Positions 1 through 8,247 of a stretch of 45,734 nucleotides of DNA are shown here, piece by piece. Source of the stretch: Desulfosporosinus sp. (GTDB lineage: Bacteria > Bacillota > Desulfitobacteriia > Desulfitobacteriales > Desulfitobacteriaceae). The notes beneath the pieces are model-generated. The model saw only the letters and a program-made list of their open reading frames with translations. It made no database searches and was not told where the DNA came from. Location: assembly GCA_003513495.1 (NCBI GenBank), contig DOPM01000050.1:39935-85668 (forward strand). The letters run 5' to 3'. Each line of letters starts with the position of its first letter. Within the stretch, counting starts at the first letter, position 1. The position numbers and the translations under genes are program-made.

Positions 1-383
1 AGTTGCAGTGTGGCGATAAGCTCATACGCTTATCGTCATGGCACCACGGCATCAGTCCATCACGACACCTTGCCATCCATGGCGGTGTACTAATCTCGAA
101 CATCCGTGTTCGAGTCATGGACAAGTCCCGCGACGTTTCTTCACGCTTCAGCGTCAGCCTCCGCTTACGCGACTCCACTAAAGTGTTCATTCCGTAATGA
201 AGCCTCCTGCTGCAAGGGTCGCGGGGGGCTGGGGACGGACGGGGGTTTTGTCGCGATTCGGCGTTCACCTTCGGTTAACGCTACTGCTCTCCGGCTGAAG
301 CAGAGCTAAGTTTAAGTTTTATATGTTTTGTAGTCATAATGGCTACTGTAATAAGTTTAAAACATAATTAGGAGGAATAATAA
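1..383. repeat. GC-rich mosaic of small hairpins, then ygeW leader
   Basis: No convincing gene is seen. The first 300 bases are more GC-rich than the rest and made of short perfect or near-perfect inverted repeats: 14-21 with 28-35, 95-102 with 107-114, and 261-269 with 273-281 (one mismatch). This looks like the intergenic repeat mosaics of large clostridial genomes and could also be the tail of an upstream structured region. From 310 the DNA becomes AT-rich and holds the leader of the carbamoyltransferase gene, with AGGAGG at 370-375 just ahead of its ATG. Two AGTTTA half-sites lie at 309-314 and 354-359. Confidence 0.5.
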
Positions 384-1388
384 ATGAATACAGTATTTAG
401 AGGAAGACATTTTATCAACTTAGAGGACTTTACTAAAGAAGAATTAGACACAATGCTGGATGTTTCTTTAGATCTTAAAAGAAAATTTGCTATGGGTGAA
501 GACACAAACTATCTTCATAACAAAACTGGATTCTTAATGTTCTTCGAACAATCTACTCGTACTAGAAACTCAATGGAAGCTGGTATGGCACAATTGGGTG
601 GTCATGCAGGATTCTTGGATTCCAGCAGCATGCAAATCGCTCATGGCGAGACTGCTAAGGATACAGCGATTATCCTTTCCCGTTTTGGACACATGATTGC
701 TTGCCGTTATTGCAACTGGGGCAGAGGAAATCAGTACCTAACTGAGATGGCAAAATGGTCTTCAGTTCCTGTAATGAACTTACAAGATGACCTTTATCAC
801 CCATTCCAAGGTTTGGCCGATTTATTGACCATCAAGGAAAAACACCAAGACTTAAGACGCAAAAAGATTTCCATCATCTGGGCATACGCCGAGAGTCATA
901 AGAAACCAATTTCTGTTCCTGTAACTCAAGTTCTTCTCTTCCCTCGTTATGGTATGGATGTATGGCTTGCTTATCCAAAAGGTTGGGAGCTTCCTGAGTG
1001 GGTTATTACTCAAGCCAAAGAAAATGCTGAAAAGCATGGTGGTACTCTAACTATTACGCATGATGAAGCTGCTGCATATAAAGATGCCGATATCGTTATT
1101 CCTAAGAGCTGGGGTAACTGGGTTACTGACCAAACCGGTGCTTCTGTTACTGGTGCAACGGCTGTTATCGACGATGCTCTCGTTTCAAATAAGAGCTGGA
1201 AGTGTACTGAAGAAAAAATGGCTACCGCTAGCAAAGATGTCATGTATATGCATGCATTGCCTGCTGACCGTAACAACGAAGTTGAAGATGCAGTTATTGA
1301 CGGACCTCATTCCATCGCTTATGATGCTGCAGAAAACCGTTTGCATACAGCTAAAGCTGTTATGACACTATTGGTAGGTGGAAAATAA
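384..1388 (+). CDS. ygeW: YgeW/ornithine-type carbamoyltransferase
   Basis: This 334-residue protein belongs to the aspartate/ornithine carbamoyltransferase superfamily. The carbamoyl-phosphate motif STRTR (about residue 57), an HPFQ motif (about 139) and a late HALP motif are all present. The segment WAYAESHKKPISVPV resembles the 'knotted' YgeW type rather than a classical ornithine enzyme. The likely reaction is phosphorolysis of a carbamoylated intermediate of purine breakdown, giving carbamoyl phosphate for the carbamate kinase that starts two bases after its stop. The true substrate is not known from sequence. The ATG has AGGAGG 8 bases upstream. It is shorter than E. coli YgeW as I recall that protein, so the symbol is by family and context. 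It appears to be the first gene of the island. Confidence 0.8.
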   Translation: MNTVFRGRHFINLEDFTKEELDTMLDVSLDLKRKFAMGEDTNYLHNKTGFLMFFEQSTRTRNSMEAGMAQLGGHAGFLDSSSMQIAHGETAKDTAIILSRFGHMIACRYCNWGRGNQYLTEMAKWSSVPVMNLQDDLYHPFQGLADLLTIKEKHQDLRRKKISIIWAYAESHKKPISVPVTQVLLFPRYGMDVWLAYPKGWELPEWVITQAKENAEKHGGTLTITHDEAAAYKDADIVIPKSWGNWVTDQTGASVTGATAVIDDALVSNKSWKCTEEKMATASKDVMYMHALPADRNNEVEDAVIDGPHSIAYDAAENRLHTAKAVMTLLVGGK

Positions 1389-1390
1389 TT

Positions 1391-2341
1391 GTGAGTACAT
1401 TAGCTGTTGTAGCAATTGGTGGGAATTCTCTGATTCGTGATAACGCACATGCGACCGTTGAAGATCAATATGCGGCTGTTGTAGAAACTGCTAAACATAT
1501 TGTCGGTATGATCGAGCAGGGCTATGAAGTGATTGTTACTCATGGCAATGGTCCACAAGTCGGGTTTATTTTAAGAAGATCAGAAATTGCTAAGGATGTT
1601 GCAGCGATGCATCAGGTACCCTTGGTTAGCTGTGGGGCGGACACCCAAGGCGCCATCGGTTATCAAATCCAACAGGCAATGGATAACGAATTCAAGAAGA
1701 GGGGCATTGACAAAACTGCTGTCACTGTTGTAACTCAAGTCATAGTTTCAGAAAATGACCCCGCTTTCCAAAAACCTACGAAACCTATCGGATCTTTTTA
1801 CACTAAAGAGCAAACCGATGAGATTCAAAAAAGCAATCCATCCTGGGTTATGGTCGAAGATGCTGGAAGAGGGTACCGCAGGATGGTTGCTTCCCCTCTA
1901 CCTCAAGAGATTGTTGAAAAAAATGTTATCAATAAACTGGTCCGGGATGGCTACTGCGTGATCAGCGTTGGCGGCGGCGGAATTCCTGTCATCAAGCGTG
2001 AAGACGGTACATTGCAGGGCGTGGACGCAGTTATTGATAAGGACTTTGCAACGAGCCTTTTGGCAGCTGATATTAAGGCAGATGTCTTAATAATATCGAC
2101 GGGCGTGCCCACCGTTTATTTAAATTACGGCAAGCCTAATGAAAAAGCTTTAGATAGGGTAACCCTGGCGGAACTTAAGCAATATGTTGCAGAAAACCAT
2201 TTTGCTCCGGGGAGTATGTTGCCTAAGATTCAGGCTGTCATCGGCTTTCTTGAAAATGGTGGTAAACAAGCGATCATAACCAATCCAGAATCGTTGGAAG
2301 AAGCCATCGCAGGTAAAACTGGAACCCATATATATCCCTAA
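1391..2341 (+). CDS. arcC: Carbamate kinase
   Basis: This 316-residue protein is a full-length carbamate kinase of the amino-acid kinase fold. It shows the N-terminal nucleotide loop VAIGGNSL, the VTHGNGPQVG motif around residue 50, and the conserved VEDAGRGYRR segment near the middle. The enzyme transfers phosphate from carbamoyl phosphate to ADP, giving ATP, ammonia and CO2 in the cytoplasm. It starts with GTG two bases after the carbamoyltransferase stop, so the pair is almost certainly cotranscribed and coupled. In this setting it is the ATP-yielding last step of purine or hydantoin fermentation, equivalent to E. coli yqeA. A strong hairpin follows at 2381-2409. Confidence 0.93.
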   Translation: MSTLAVVAIGGNSLIRDNAHATVEDQYAAVVETAKHIVGMIEQGYEVIVTHGNGPQVGFILRRSEIAKDVAAMHQVPLVSCGADTQGAIGYQIQQAMDNEFKKRGIDKTAVTVVTQVIVSENDPAFQKPTKPIGSFYTKEQTDEIQKSNPSWVMVEDAGRGYRRMVASPLPQEIVEKNVINKLVRDGYCVISVGGGGIPVIKREDGTLQGVDAVIDKDFATSLLAADIKADVLIISTGVPTVYLNYGKPNEKALDRVTLAELKQYVAENHFAPGSMLPKIQAVIGFLENGGKQAIITNPESLEEAIAGKTGTHIYP

Positions 2342-2380
2342 ACGAATTCACATATAATAATGACAAGTTTGTTTCAAAAT

Positions 2381-2409
2381 CTTGGGATGGGTTAACAACC
2401 CATCCCAAG
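2381..2409 (+). terminator. Strong hairpin after arcC
   Basis: A perfect 13-bp stem (2381-2393 with 2397-2409) encloses a 3-base loop. There is no T-run on the + strand, so it may be an RNA-stabilising or attenuating element rather than a simple intrinsic terminator. Confidence 0.6.
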
Positions 2410-2439
2410 CAATAATCAAAATACACATGGTTCATAAGT

Positions 2440-2628
2440 GATGATAAGACCCATTAGAAATTGAAGTAGAAGAAGCGCAGAGAGGATTCCCTTGGGAACG
2501 ACTGCGGAGGTTCGAGGTGCGAAGTCCGAAATCCAAGGGTACAGAGACCAAAAGTTTCGTGTTGGAATTCTAAGTCCGATGTTCGTGCATCGCACATCGC
2601 ACTTCGTGCTCGCAAAGGAGAATGGAAT
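2440..2628. repeat. Intergenic repeat mosaic before hydantoinase
   Basis: This stretch is rich in short complementary segments, for example CCCTTGG (2489-2495) with CCAAGGG (2533-2539), GATG (2578-2581) with CATC (2588-2591), and GCAC/GTGC pairs around 2590-2610. It has no coding signal. It resembles the hairpin mosaic at 1-300. The hydantoinase ribosome site AAGGAG sits at its right edge. Confidence 0.45.
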
Positions 2629-4023
2629 ATGGGTATCGTATTAAACGGTGGAACTATTGTTACGGCTGCAGATATTTATCAAGCAGACGTCCGCATTGAA
2701 GGCGAGAGAATTGTGGCCATTGGCTGTGATATCAAGCAACCTGGTGACCAGGCAATAGATGTGGATGGCTGCTTTTTATTTCCAGGTGGAATTGACCCTC
2801 ATACCCATTTTGATCTCCCAATGGGAGATTTTTCGACATCCGATGATTTTGAATCGGGTTCAAAAGCGGCGATTATGGGGGGAACAACAACCATCCTAGA
2901 TTTTGCTACGCAATTTAAAGGAGAAACGCTCAAAGAAGGTTTAGCGAACTGGCATACAAAAGCCAAAGACAGATCTTATGTCGATTATGGTTTCCATATG
3001 GCAATCACAGATTGGAATGAGTCAATTGCTCAAGAAATGCCAGAGTTGATTCACCAAGAAGGAATATCATCCTTTAAACTATATATGGCTTATAAGAACG
3101 TTTTGCAAGTCGATGACGGAGCCTTGTTACAAGCTTTGCGACAAGCAGGCGAATTTGGAGCACTCATTTGTGTGCATTGTGAGAATGGTGATATCGTCTA
3201 TGATTTAGTTCGCGAACATGTGGAACAGGGTAAAACGTCTCCAAAATATCATCCACTGTCACGGCCGCCGATAGTTGAAGAGGAAGCAACCTCTCGGGTC
3301 ATTACCCTTGCGCAGTTAGCAGGTGCTCCCCTCTATATCGTTCACCTCACATGTAGCGGGGCACTTAAGGCAGTGAATGATGCAAAGTTGAAAGGGCAAG
3401 AGGTTTACGCTGAAACCTGTCCTCAATATCTTTTGTTAGATGATAGCAAGTATTGTTTAGAAGGTTTTAATGGTGCTAAATATGTAATTTCACCGCCATT
3501 GCGTCCGGTTCAACATCAAAAAGCGTTGTGGTCAGGCTTAAAAGCCGGAAGCTTAGATGTTATAGCTACGGATCATTGTGCGCTTAACTATAAAGGTCAT
3601 AAGGATAAGGGCTTAAATGATTTTAGCAAAATTCCCAATGGGTCAGCCGGGGTTGAAACCCGCATGGGATTGTTGTATACCTATGGGGTTTTGCCTGGAA
3701 AGTTATCATTAAATGACTTTGTAGCGCTAACCTCGACGAATGCAGCAAAACTTTTTGGATTATTTCCCCGAAAAGGGACCCTTGCTCCTGGAAGTGACGC
3801 AGATATTATTGTTTGGGATCCACGTGTCTCTTCTGTGATCAAGGCAGATAATCTCCATCAACAAGTCGATTATACTCCTTATGAAGGTTTTGAACAGACC
3901 GGTAAAGCCGTTCACGTATTCCTACGTGGAAAACAAGTTGTCGAAGGCGGACATTTAAGATCGGATAAACCTACGGGGATTTATTTAGCCCGTAAGCCAT
4001 TCCTTAAGAGAAAGGTTGAGTAA
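2629..4023 (+). CDS. hyuA: Dihydropyrimidinase / hydantoinase (HyuA type)
   Basis: This 464-residue cyclic amidohydrolase has the family's usual length and binuclear metal site. HTHFD lies near residue 58, a lysine in SSFKLYMAYKN (about 149) would be carbamylated, a second histidine is in VHCEN, and the metal Asp is in ATDHC. It would open a hydantoin or dihydropyrimidine ring to the N-carbamoyl acid. In E. coli, hyuA sits between ygeY and yqeA, so the role here is probably ring opening of a purine-derived hydantoin, upstream of carbamoyl transfer. The start has AAGGAG 9 bases upstream. It ends two bases before the xanthine dehydrogenase gene. Allantoinase (10759) is a related but separate enzyme in this window. 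Confidence 0.88.
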   Translation: MGIVLNGGTIVTAADIYQADVRIEGERIVAIGCDIKQPGDQAIDVDGCFLFPGGIDPHTHFDLPMGDFSTSDDFESGSKAAIMGGTTTILDFATQFKGETLKEGLANWHTKAKDRSYVDYGFHMAITDWNESIAQEMPELIHQEGISSFKLYMAYKNVLQVDDGALLQALRQAGEFGALICVHCENGDIVYDLVREHVEQGKTSPKYHPLSRPPIVEEEATSRVITLAQLAGAPLYIVHLTCSGALKAVNDAKLKGQEVYAETCPQYLLLDDSKYCLEGFNGAKYVISPPLRPVQHQKALWSGLKAGSLDVIATDHCALNYKGHKDKGLNDFSKIPNGSAGVETRMGLLYTYGVLPGKLSLNDFVALTSTNAAKLFGLFPRKGTLAPGSDADIIVWDPRVSSVIKADNLHQQVDYTPYEGFEQTGKAVHVFLRGKQVVEGGHLRSDKPTGIYLARKPFLKRKVE

Positions 4024-4025
4024 TA

Positions 4026-6581
4026 ATGTATAGTATCGATATTAACGGTGCGGTTCACTCTGTACAAGAGGATAAGAATCTTTTGGATTTTTTGCGAGAC
4101 GATTTAAAGATCACTTCCTTAAAAAACGGTTGTGGAGAAGGGGCCTGCGGCGCTTGTATGCTATTGGTTGATGGCAAAGCGATGCGTGCCTGCATTCTAA
4201 CTGTTGCCAAAGCCTCAGAAAAAAAGCTTTTAACTGTTGAGGGGCTCTCTGAGCGTGAAAAGGAAGCCTATACATGGGCGTTTGCTGAAGCGGGTGCAGT
4301 TCAATGCGGATTTTGTATACCTGGTATGATCATTAGTGCAAAAGCTTTGATTGATAAGAAGCCTAACCCTACAGCTCAAGAAATTAAACAGAGTATTCGT
4401 GGCAATATTTGTCGCTGCACAGGATATATAAAGATTGAGCTGGGTATATTTTTAGCGGCTCAAGTATTACGTGGAGAAATCAACCCTAAGTCTTTACAGT
4501 CTGGGGCTAGAATTGGAACAAGTGTTCAACGTGTGGATGCCAGGGAAAAGGCTATGGGAACTGGGGAATATGTCGATGATATGCACGTCGATAATATGCT
4601 GCATGCAGCGGTTCTAAGGACGAAATACCCGCGAGCTATTCTAAAAGCTGTCGATGTATCTGAAGCACTCGCCTATCCTGGGGTAGAAGCTGCTCTAACA
4701 GCAGAGGATATTCCAGCAGACCGCCATCATGGTCATATTTTTCATGATTGGCCAACCATGGTCTCGATTGGAGAAGAGACGAGGTACATTGGGGATGCTA
4801 TAGCTATCGTGGCCGCTCAGAGTAAGGAGCAAGCTAGAGAAGCAGTTAAATTGATCAAAGTGGAGTATGAAGAGCTTAAACCGATTCTTAGCCCGAATGA
4901 AGCCCTTGATGACCAAGCTCCTCGTATTCACGAGAAGGGGAATTTATTGAGCGTAACTAAGATTAAGAGAGGCGATACCGAGGAGGCCCTGGCTAAATCC
5001 GCGCATGTCGTTACAAATCGCTATTCAACTCCACCGACTGAACACGCCTTCATGGAACCGGAAAGTGCCTTAGCCATCCCTCAAGAAGATGGTGGAGTTA
5101 CTGTTTACGTAGGGGATCAAAGTGTTTACGATGATCAGCATGGCATTATGGCAATGCTTGGTCTGCCTGAAGATAAAGTACGTGTAATTAGTAAATTAGT
5201 CGGTGGCGGTTTTGGCGGAAAAGAGGATTTAAGTGTACAGCACCACGCTGCTTTGCTGGCTATTAAAACCCAAAAACCTGTTAAACTTACCTTCACTCGC
5301 CAGGAAAGTATTTTAGTTCATCCCAAGCGGCACGCCATGGAGTTAGAAGTTACGACTGGATGTGATGAGAAGGGGAAACTAACGGCTATGGTGGCCAAGA
5401 TTGTTGCCGATACTGGAGCTTATGCTTCTTTAGGCACAGCCGTTCTCCAGCGAGCCTGCACACATGCCAGCGGTCCTTATCAAATAAACAATGTCGATAT
5501 TACTGGTCTCTGTGTTTATACCAACAATCCACCTGCAGGTGCGTTTAGAGGTTTCGGTGTTCCTCAGTCCTCATTTGCGGCTGAGACTAATATGGATTTG
5601 CTTGCTGAAAAGGTAGGCATATCTCCATGGGAAATTCGCTACCTTAACGCATTAGAACCAGGAATGGTAAATTCCACTGGTCAGATTACAGATGAAGGTA
5701 CAGCAATCAAAGAAACACTACGTGCGGTACGGGAAGTTTATGAATCCCACCCTCATGCAGCAGGAATTGCGTGTGCTATGAAGAACACTGGAATTGGAGT
5801 AGGTCTTCCTGATACTGGACGGGTTAAAATAAAAGTTTCAAAAGGGAAAGCTTTGGTGCTCACGAGTGCTGCCTGCATTGGACAGGGCTTTGCTACAGTT
5901 GCTACTCAGATTGTCCATGAAGCTACAGGACTACCCTTAGAAGTAATTGAAGTCGGAGCTCCGGATACTTGTTTGACCCCTAATTCAGGTACGACAACTG
6001 CTTCGCGTCAGACCATGTTTAGTGGTGAGGCTGTACGTCAAGCTGCTCTAAAATTGCAGCAAGCCATGCATGGTTCGTCGATTGAGGACTTAGATGACCA
6101 AGAGTTCTACGGAGAATACTTCGGAGAAACCGACCCCATGGATTCAGATAAGCCAAACCCAATTAGTCATGTTGCCTATAGTTATGCAACCCACGTTGTT
6201 CTATTAAATGAACAGGGAATGGTTGAAAAAGTTGTTGCTGCCCATGATGTGGGACGGGCCATCAATCCTAAAGCCATCGAAGGGCAGATCGAAGGTGGAG
6301 TTTGCATGGGCTTAGGATATGCTTTACGTGAGGATTTCCCTCTTAATAATGGGGTACCAACTGTTAAGTATGCCAAATTAGGACTTTTGCGCTCGACAGA
6401 GATGCCTGAAGTTGAGTCAGTCATTATTGAAAAGAATTCTTCTCCCTTAGCTTATGGGGCTAAAGGAGTAGGGGAGATTGCTTCAATTCCAACCGCACCA
6501 GCAGTTGCCTCCGCCTATTACAAATTTGATGGTAAGCTGCGTTGTTCCTTGCCGTTAAAAGAGACGCCTTATAAGAAATAG
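4026..6581 (+). CDS. xdhD: Selenium-dependent xanthine dehydrogenase, Fe-S/Mo fusion
   Basis: This 851-residue fusion has a small-subunit part (1-155) with both [2Fe-2S] clusters, GCGEGACGAC and QCGFC...CRCTGY. From about residue 165 there is a full molybdopterin large subunit. GGGFGGKED keeps the glutamate equivalent to bovine XOR Glu802, FRGFG keeps the arginine equivalent to Arg880, and the catalytic glutamate is E817 in GAKGVGE. The substrate is therefore likely a purine. The domain order and length match the selenium-dependent XDH family typified by E. coli XdhD. The yqeC-mocA-yqeB genes follow directly, which supports a labile selenium ligand. No FAD subunit is encoded beside it, so the electron acceptor is unclear. 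Confidence 0.88.
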   Translation: MYSIDINGAVHSVQEDKNLLDFLRDDLKITSLKNGCGEGACGACMLLVDGKAMRACILTVAKASEKKLLTVEGLSEREKEAYTWAFAEAGAVQCGFCIPGMIISAKALIDKKPNPTAQEIKQSIRGNICRCTGYIKIELGIFLAAQVLRGEINPKSLQSGARIGTSVQRVDAREKAMGTGEYVDDMHVDNMLHAAVLRTKYPRAILKAVDVSEALAYPGVEAALTAEDIPADRHHGHIFHDWPTMVSIGEETRYIGDAIAIVAAQSKEQAREAVKLIKVEYEELKPILSPNEALDDQAPRIHEKGNLLSVTKIKRGDTEEALAKSAHVVTNRYSTPPTEHAFMEPESALAIPQEDGGVTVYVGDQSVYDDQHGIMAMLGLPEDKVRVISKLVGGGFGGKEDLSVQHHAALLAIKTQKPVKLTFTRQESILVHPKRHAMELEVTTGCDEKGKLTAMVAKIVADTGAYASLGTAVLQRACTHASGPYQINNVDITGLCVYTNNPPAGAFRGFGVPQSSFAAETNMDLLAEKVGISPWEIRYLNALEPGMVNSTGQITDEGTAIKETLRAVREVYESHPHAAGIACAMKNTGIGVGLPDTGRVKIKVSKGKALVLTSAACIGQGFATVATQIVHEATGLPLEVIEVGAPDTCLTPNSGTTTASRQTMFSGEAVRQAALKLQQAMHGSSIEDLDDQEFYGEYFGETDPMDSDKPNPISHVAYSYATHVVLLNEQGMVEKVVAAHDVGRAINPKAIEGQIEGGVCMGLGYALREDFPLNNGVPTVKYAKLGLLRSTEMPEVESVIIEKNSSPLAYGAKGVGEIASIPTAPAVASAYYKFDGKLRCSLPLKETPYKK

Positions 6582-6633
6582 ATTTTGACGTAAGGCTTGC
6601 TGTTTCTTAAAGTGACGTAAACTTGTAAATTAT

Positions 6634-6666
6634 TAGGGGAAATTCATGATTGATGAATTTCCCCTA
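6634..6666 (+). terminator. Perfect 14-bp hairpin between xdhD and yqeC
   Basis: Stem 6634-6647 pairs with 6653-6666 around a 5-base loop. No T-run follows, so it may be a processing or stability element within the operon. Confidence 0.5.
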
Positions 6667-6727
6667 CGGTATAAGAAGGCAAGTCAGGGTAATTTAGAAC
6701 CGGAATGACTAGTGCATAGGAGAGAAT

Positions 6728-7531
6728 ATGACTTTTGTAACAAGTTCTAATATTGGTTCGGCAATAAGTGGAACTCTGTGGGATATGACTCAGCGTTTAC
6801 GCGTTACAACGTTTATTGGGGCCGGAGGAAAAACTACGTGCCTCCGATCCTTGACCCATGAAATCCGAGCCGCTGGTCAGCAGGTAGTCGCTACAACGAC
6901 GACGAAAGTATTTCCGGAGGACTCTATGATCCCCTGGAGGAATTATGATTCCCCCCCGCATCAAAAGGGCGCTTGGTTTTGGTATGCTAGTGTCGAGGGG
7001 GAAAGTGGAAAATGGATAGGTCCTTCAGTTATTGCAGTCGATGAGGCCATTTTAGCTCAACCATTGGATGAGGCAAGCCTGCGAAATTGGGTGATTGAAG
7101 GAGATGGTGCTCGAGGGCTCAAATTAAAATGCTGGGAGTTCTATGAACCCCAAATTCCAAGGAATACTGAATGTGCAGTGTTAGTGGTGGACCGTAATTT
7201 ATGGGGAAAGGTTCTACAAGTAGAAGACATTCACAGACCTCATGCTTGCCGTGATCTTCTAGGGCAGGTTTTGAAAGCAGAGAGTGCTTGGAGTTATTTT
7301 TTAAAATCTCCTGTTTTTGATCCTCAATATGCAAATATGTGCTGGGTTATTCTCTTGAACAGCGTCAATCCAGTCAATCCAGTGTATACTGCTGGTCTAT
7401 TAAACGATTTAAGAGATAGATGGAGCGAAATTCAACCAAGCCTTGTTGCCGCCGAAAAGAGGCCGAGGCATTTACGCTTAGCTGCGGGAGATGCTAAGGA
7501 GGGGGATCTACTGTGGTTCGATTTGTGGTAA
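6728..7531 (+). CDS. yqeC: Selenium cofactor biosynthesis protein YqeC
   Basis: This 267-residue protein has an N-terminal P-loop, FIGAGGKTT (about residue 31-39), then TTTTKV, the hallmark of the YqeC family. YqeC is a putative nucleotide-dependent factor for maturing selenium-dependent molybdenum hydroxylases; its exact chemistry is not established. The gene overlaps the start of the next (mocA-like) gene by 19 bases, and that gene's AAGGAGG site lies inside yqeC, so the two are coupled. Position directly after the XdhD-type enzyme and before YqeB reproduces the known selenium-hydroxylase accessory set. The ATG has a GGAGAG ribosome site 4-5 bases upstream. Confidence 0.85.
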   Translation: MTFVTSSNIGSAISGTLWDMTQRLRVTTFIGAGGKTTCLRSLTHEIRAAGQQVVATTTTKVFPEDSMIPWRNYDSPPHQKGAWFWYASVEGESGKWIGPSVIAVDEAILAQPLDEASLRNWVIEGDGARGLKLKCWEFYEPQIPRNTECAVLVVDRNLWGKVLQVEDIHRPHACRDLLGQVLKAESAWSYFLKSPVFDPQYANMCWVILLNSVNPVNPVYTAGLLNDLRDRWSEIQPSLVAAEKRPRHLRLAAGDAKEGDLLWFDLW

Positions 7532-8136
7532 TGGCAGCTGGTTTAGCTAGTCGAATGGGTCGAGATAAACTAGCACTACCGTGGAAGGAGACCACTGTCC
7601 TGGGGTATGTTTTACAAACAGTTCTTGAGGCAATCAAGCTTCAGGAACATAACTCTCCCCAATGCAGGATTGAGGTTCATGTTGTCTCAAGACAACCCAT
7701 AGGAGCATATGTTTCGGATGAGGGCATAACTGAATTTGAACGATACGGTGGAATATGGCATGATGCACCTAGTCCTCGACCTCTAGCGGAGACGATTAGG
7801 ATTGGGCTGCAAAACCTAAAAAAGGAGGTCCATAGTTTGGCATTCTTACCCGGGGATCAGGTAGGAATAACGGTTCAAGACCTCTCAGGCTGTTTAGATG
7901 TGGTACTTAGGTCCTTTCCGGACTTTCTTGTGCCGATTGCTGGGGATAAAGCCGGGTCGCCTGTTTTTTTTCATAAACGCTATCTTCCGGAACTGTTAGA
8001 GTTCCAAGGGGAACAAGGAGGAAAGGTTGTTTTAAATCGCTACCCGGATCGATGGTACAAATACCCTGTCGAGGAAAGCTTATTTTGCGACGTCGATACT
8101 CCTGAGCAATACGAAGCGTTATCCGCAAACATGTGA
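7513..8136 (+). CDS. mocA: Molybdenum cofactor cytidylyltransferase (MocA/YgfJ family)
   Basis: This 207-residue NTP-transferase protein has the signature AAGLASRMGRDKLALPW right at the N-terminus (nucleotide binding) and the family length of about 200. MocA enzymes add CMP to molybdopterin to form the MCD cofactor used by xanthine-oxidase-family enzymes. YgfJ-type members specifically accompany selenium hydroxylases. It starts with GTG inside yqeC with AAGGAGG at 7497-7503. Its stop codon (8134-8136) lies inside a dispersed repeat (8132-8150), so the last residues may be repeat-derived. It is expected to serve all the hydroxylases in this window. Confidence 0.82.
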   Translation: MVRFVVMAAGLASRMGRDKLALPWKETTVLGYVLQTVLEAIKLQEHNSPQCRIEVHVVSRQPIGAYVSDEGITEFERYGGIWHDAPSPRPLAETIRIGLQNLKKEVHSLAFLPGDQVGITVQDLSGCLDVVLRSFPDFLVPIAGDKAGSPVFFHKRYLPELLEFQGEQGGKVVLNRYPDRWYKYPVEESLFCDVDTPEQYEALSANM

Positions 8137-8234
8137 CAAAAAGGACCGTCTCCTTGACACATCTCCGGAGCAATTTTGGTGGTATTAGAAAACTTGTGAC
8201 AAAAAGGACCGTCCCTTTGTCATGCTTTGTCACA
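8132..8234. repeat. Two copies of a TGACAAA...GGACCGTC intergenic repeat
   Basis: A 19-base unit at 8132-8150 is repeated exactly at 8195-8213 (63-base period). The second copy is followed by a CCTTTGTCA arm that makes it an imperfect palindrome (about 8197-8222), and a further TTTGTCACA at 8228-8234. Similar TGACAAA/TTTGTCA palindromes are dispersed in clostridial genomes. A partial echo lies near 12982. Confidence 0.75.
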
Positions 8235-8247
8235 TGGATAAGGAGAA

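Noticed and set aside
3..309. Short reading frames in the first 300 bases
   Set aside because: They lie in hairpin-rich repeat DNA, lack ribosome sites and encode low-complexity, unrecognisable peptides.
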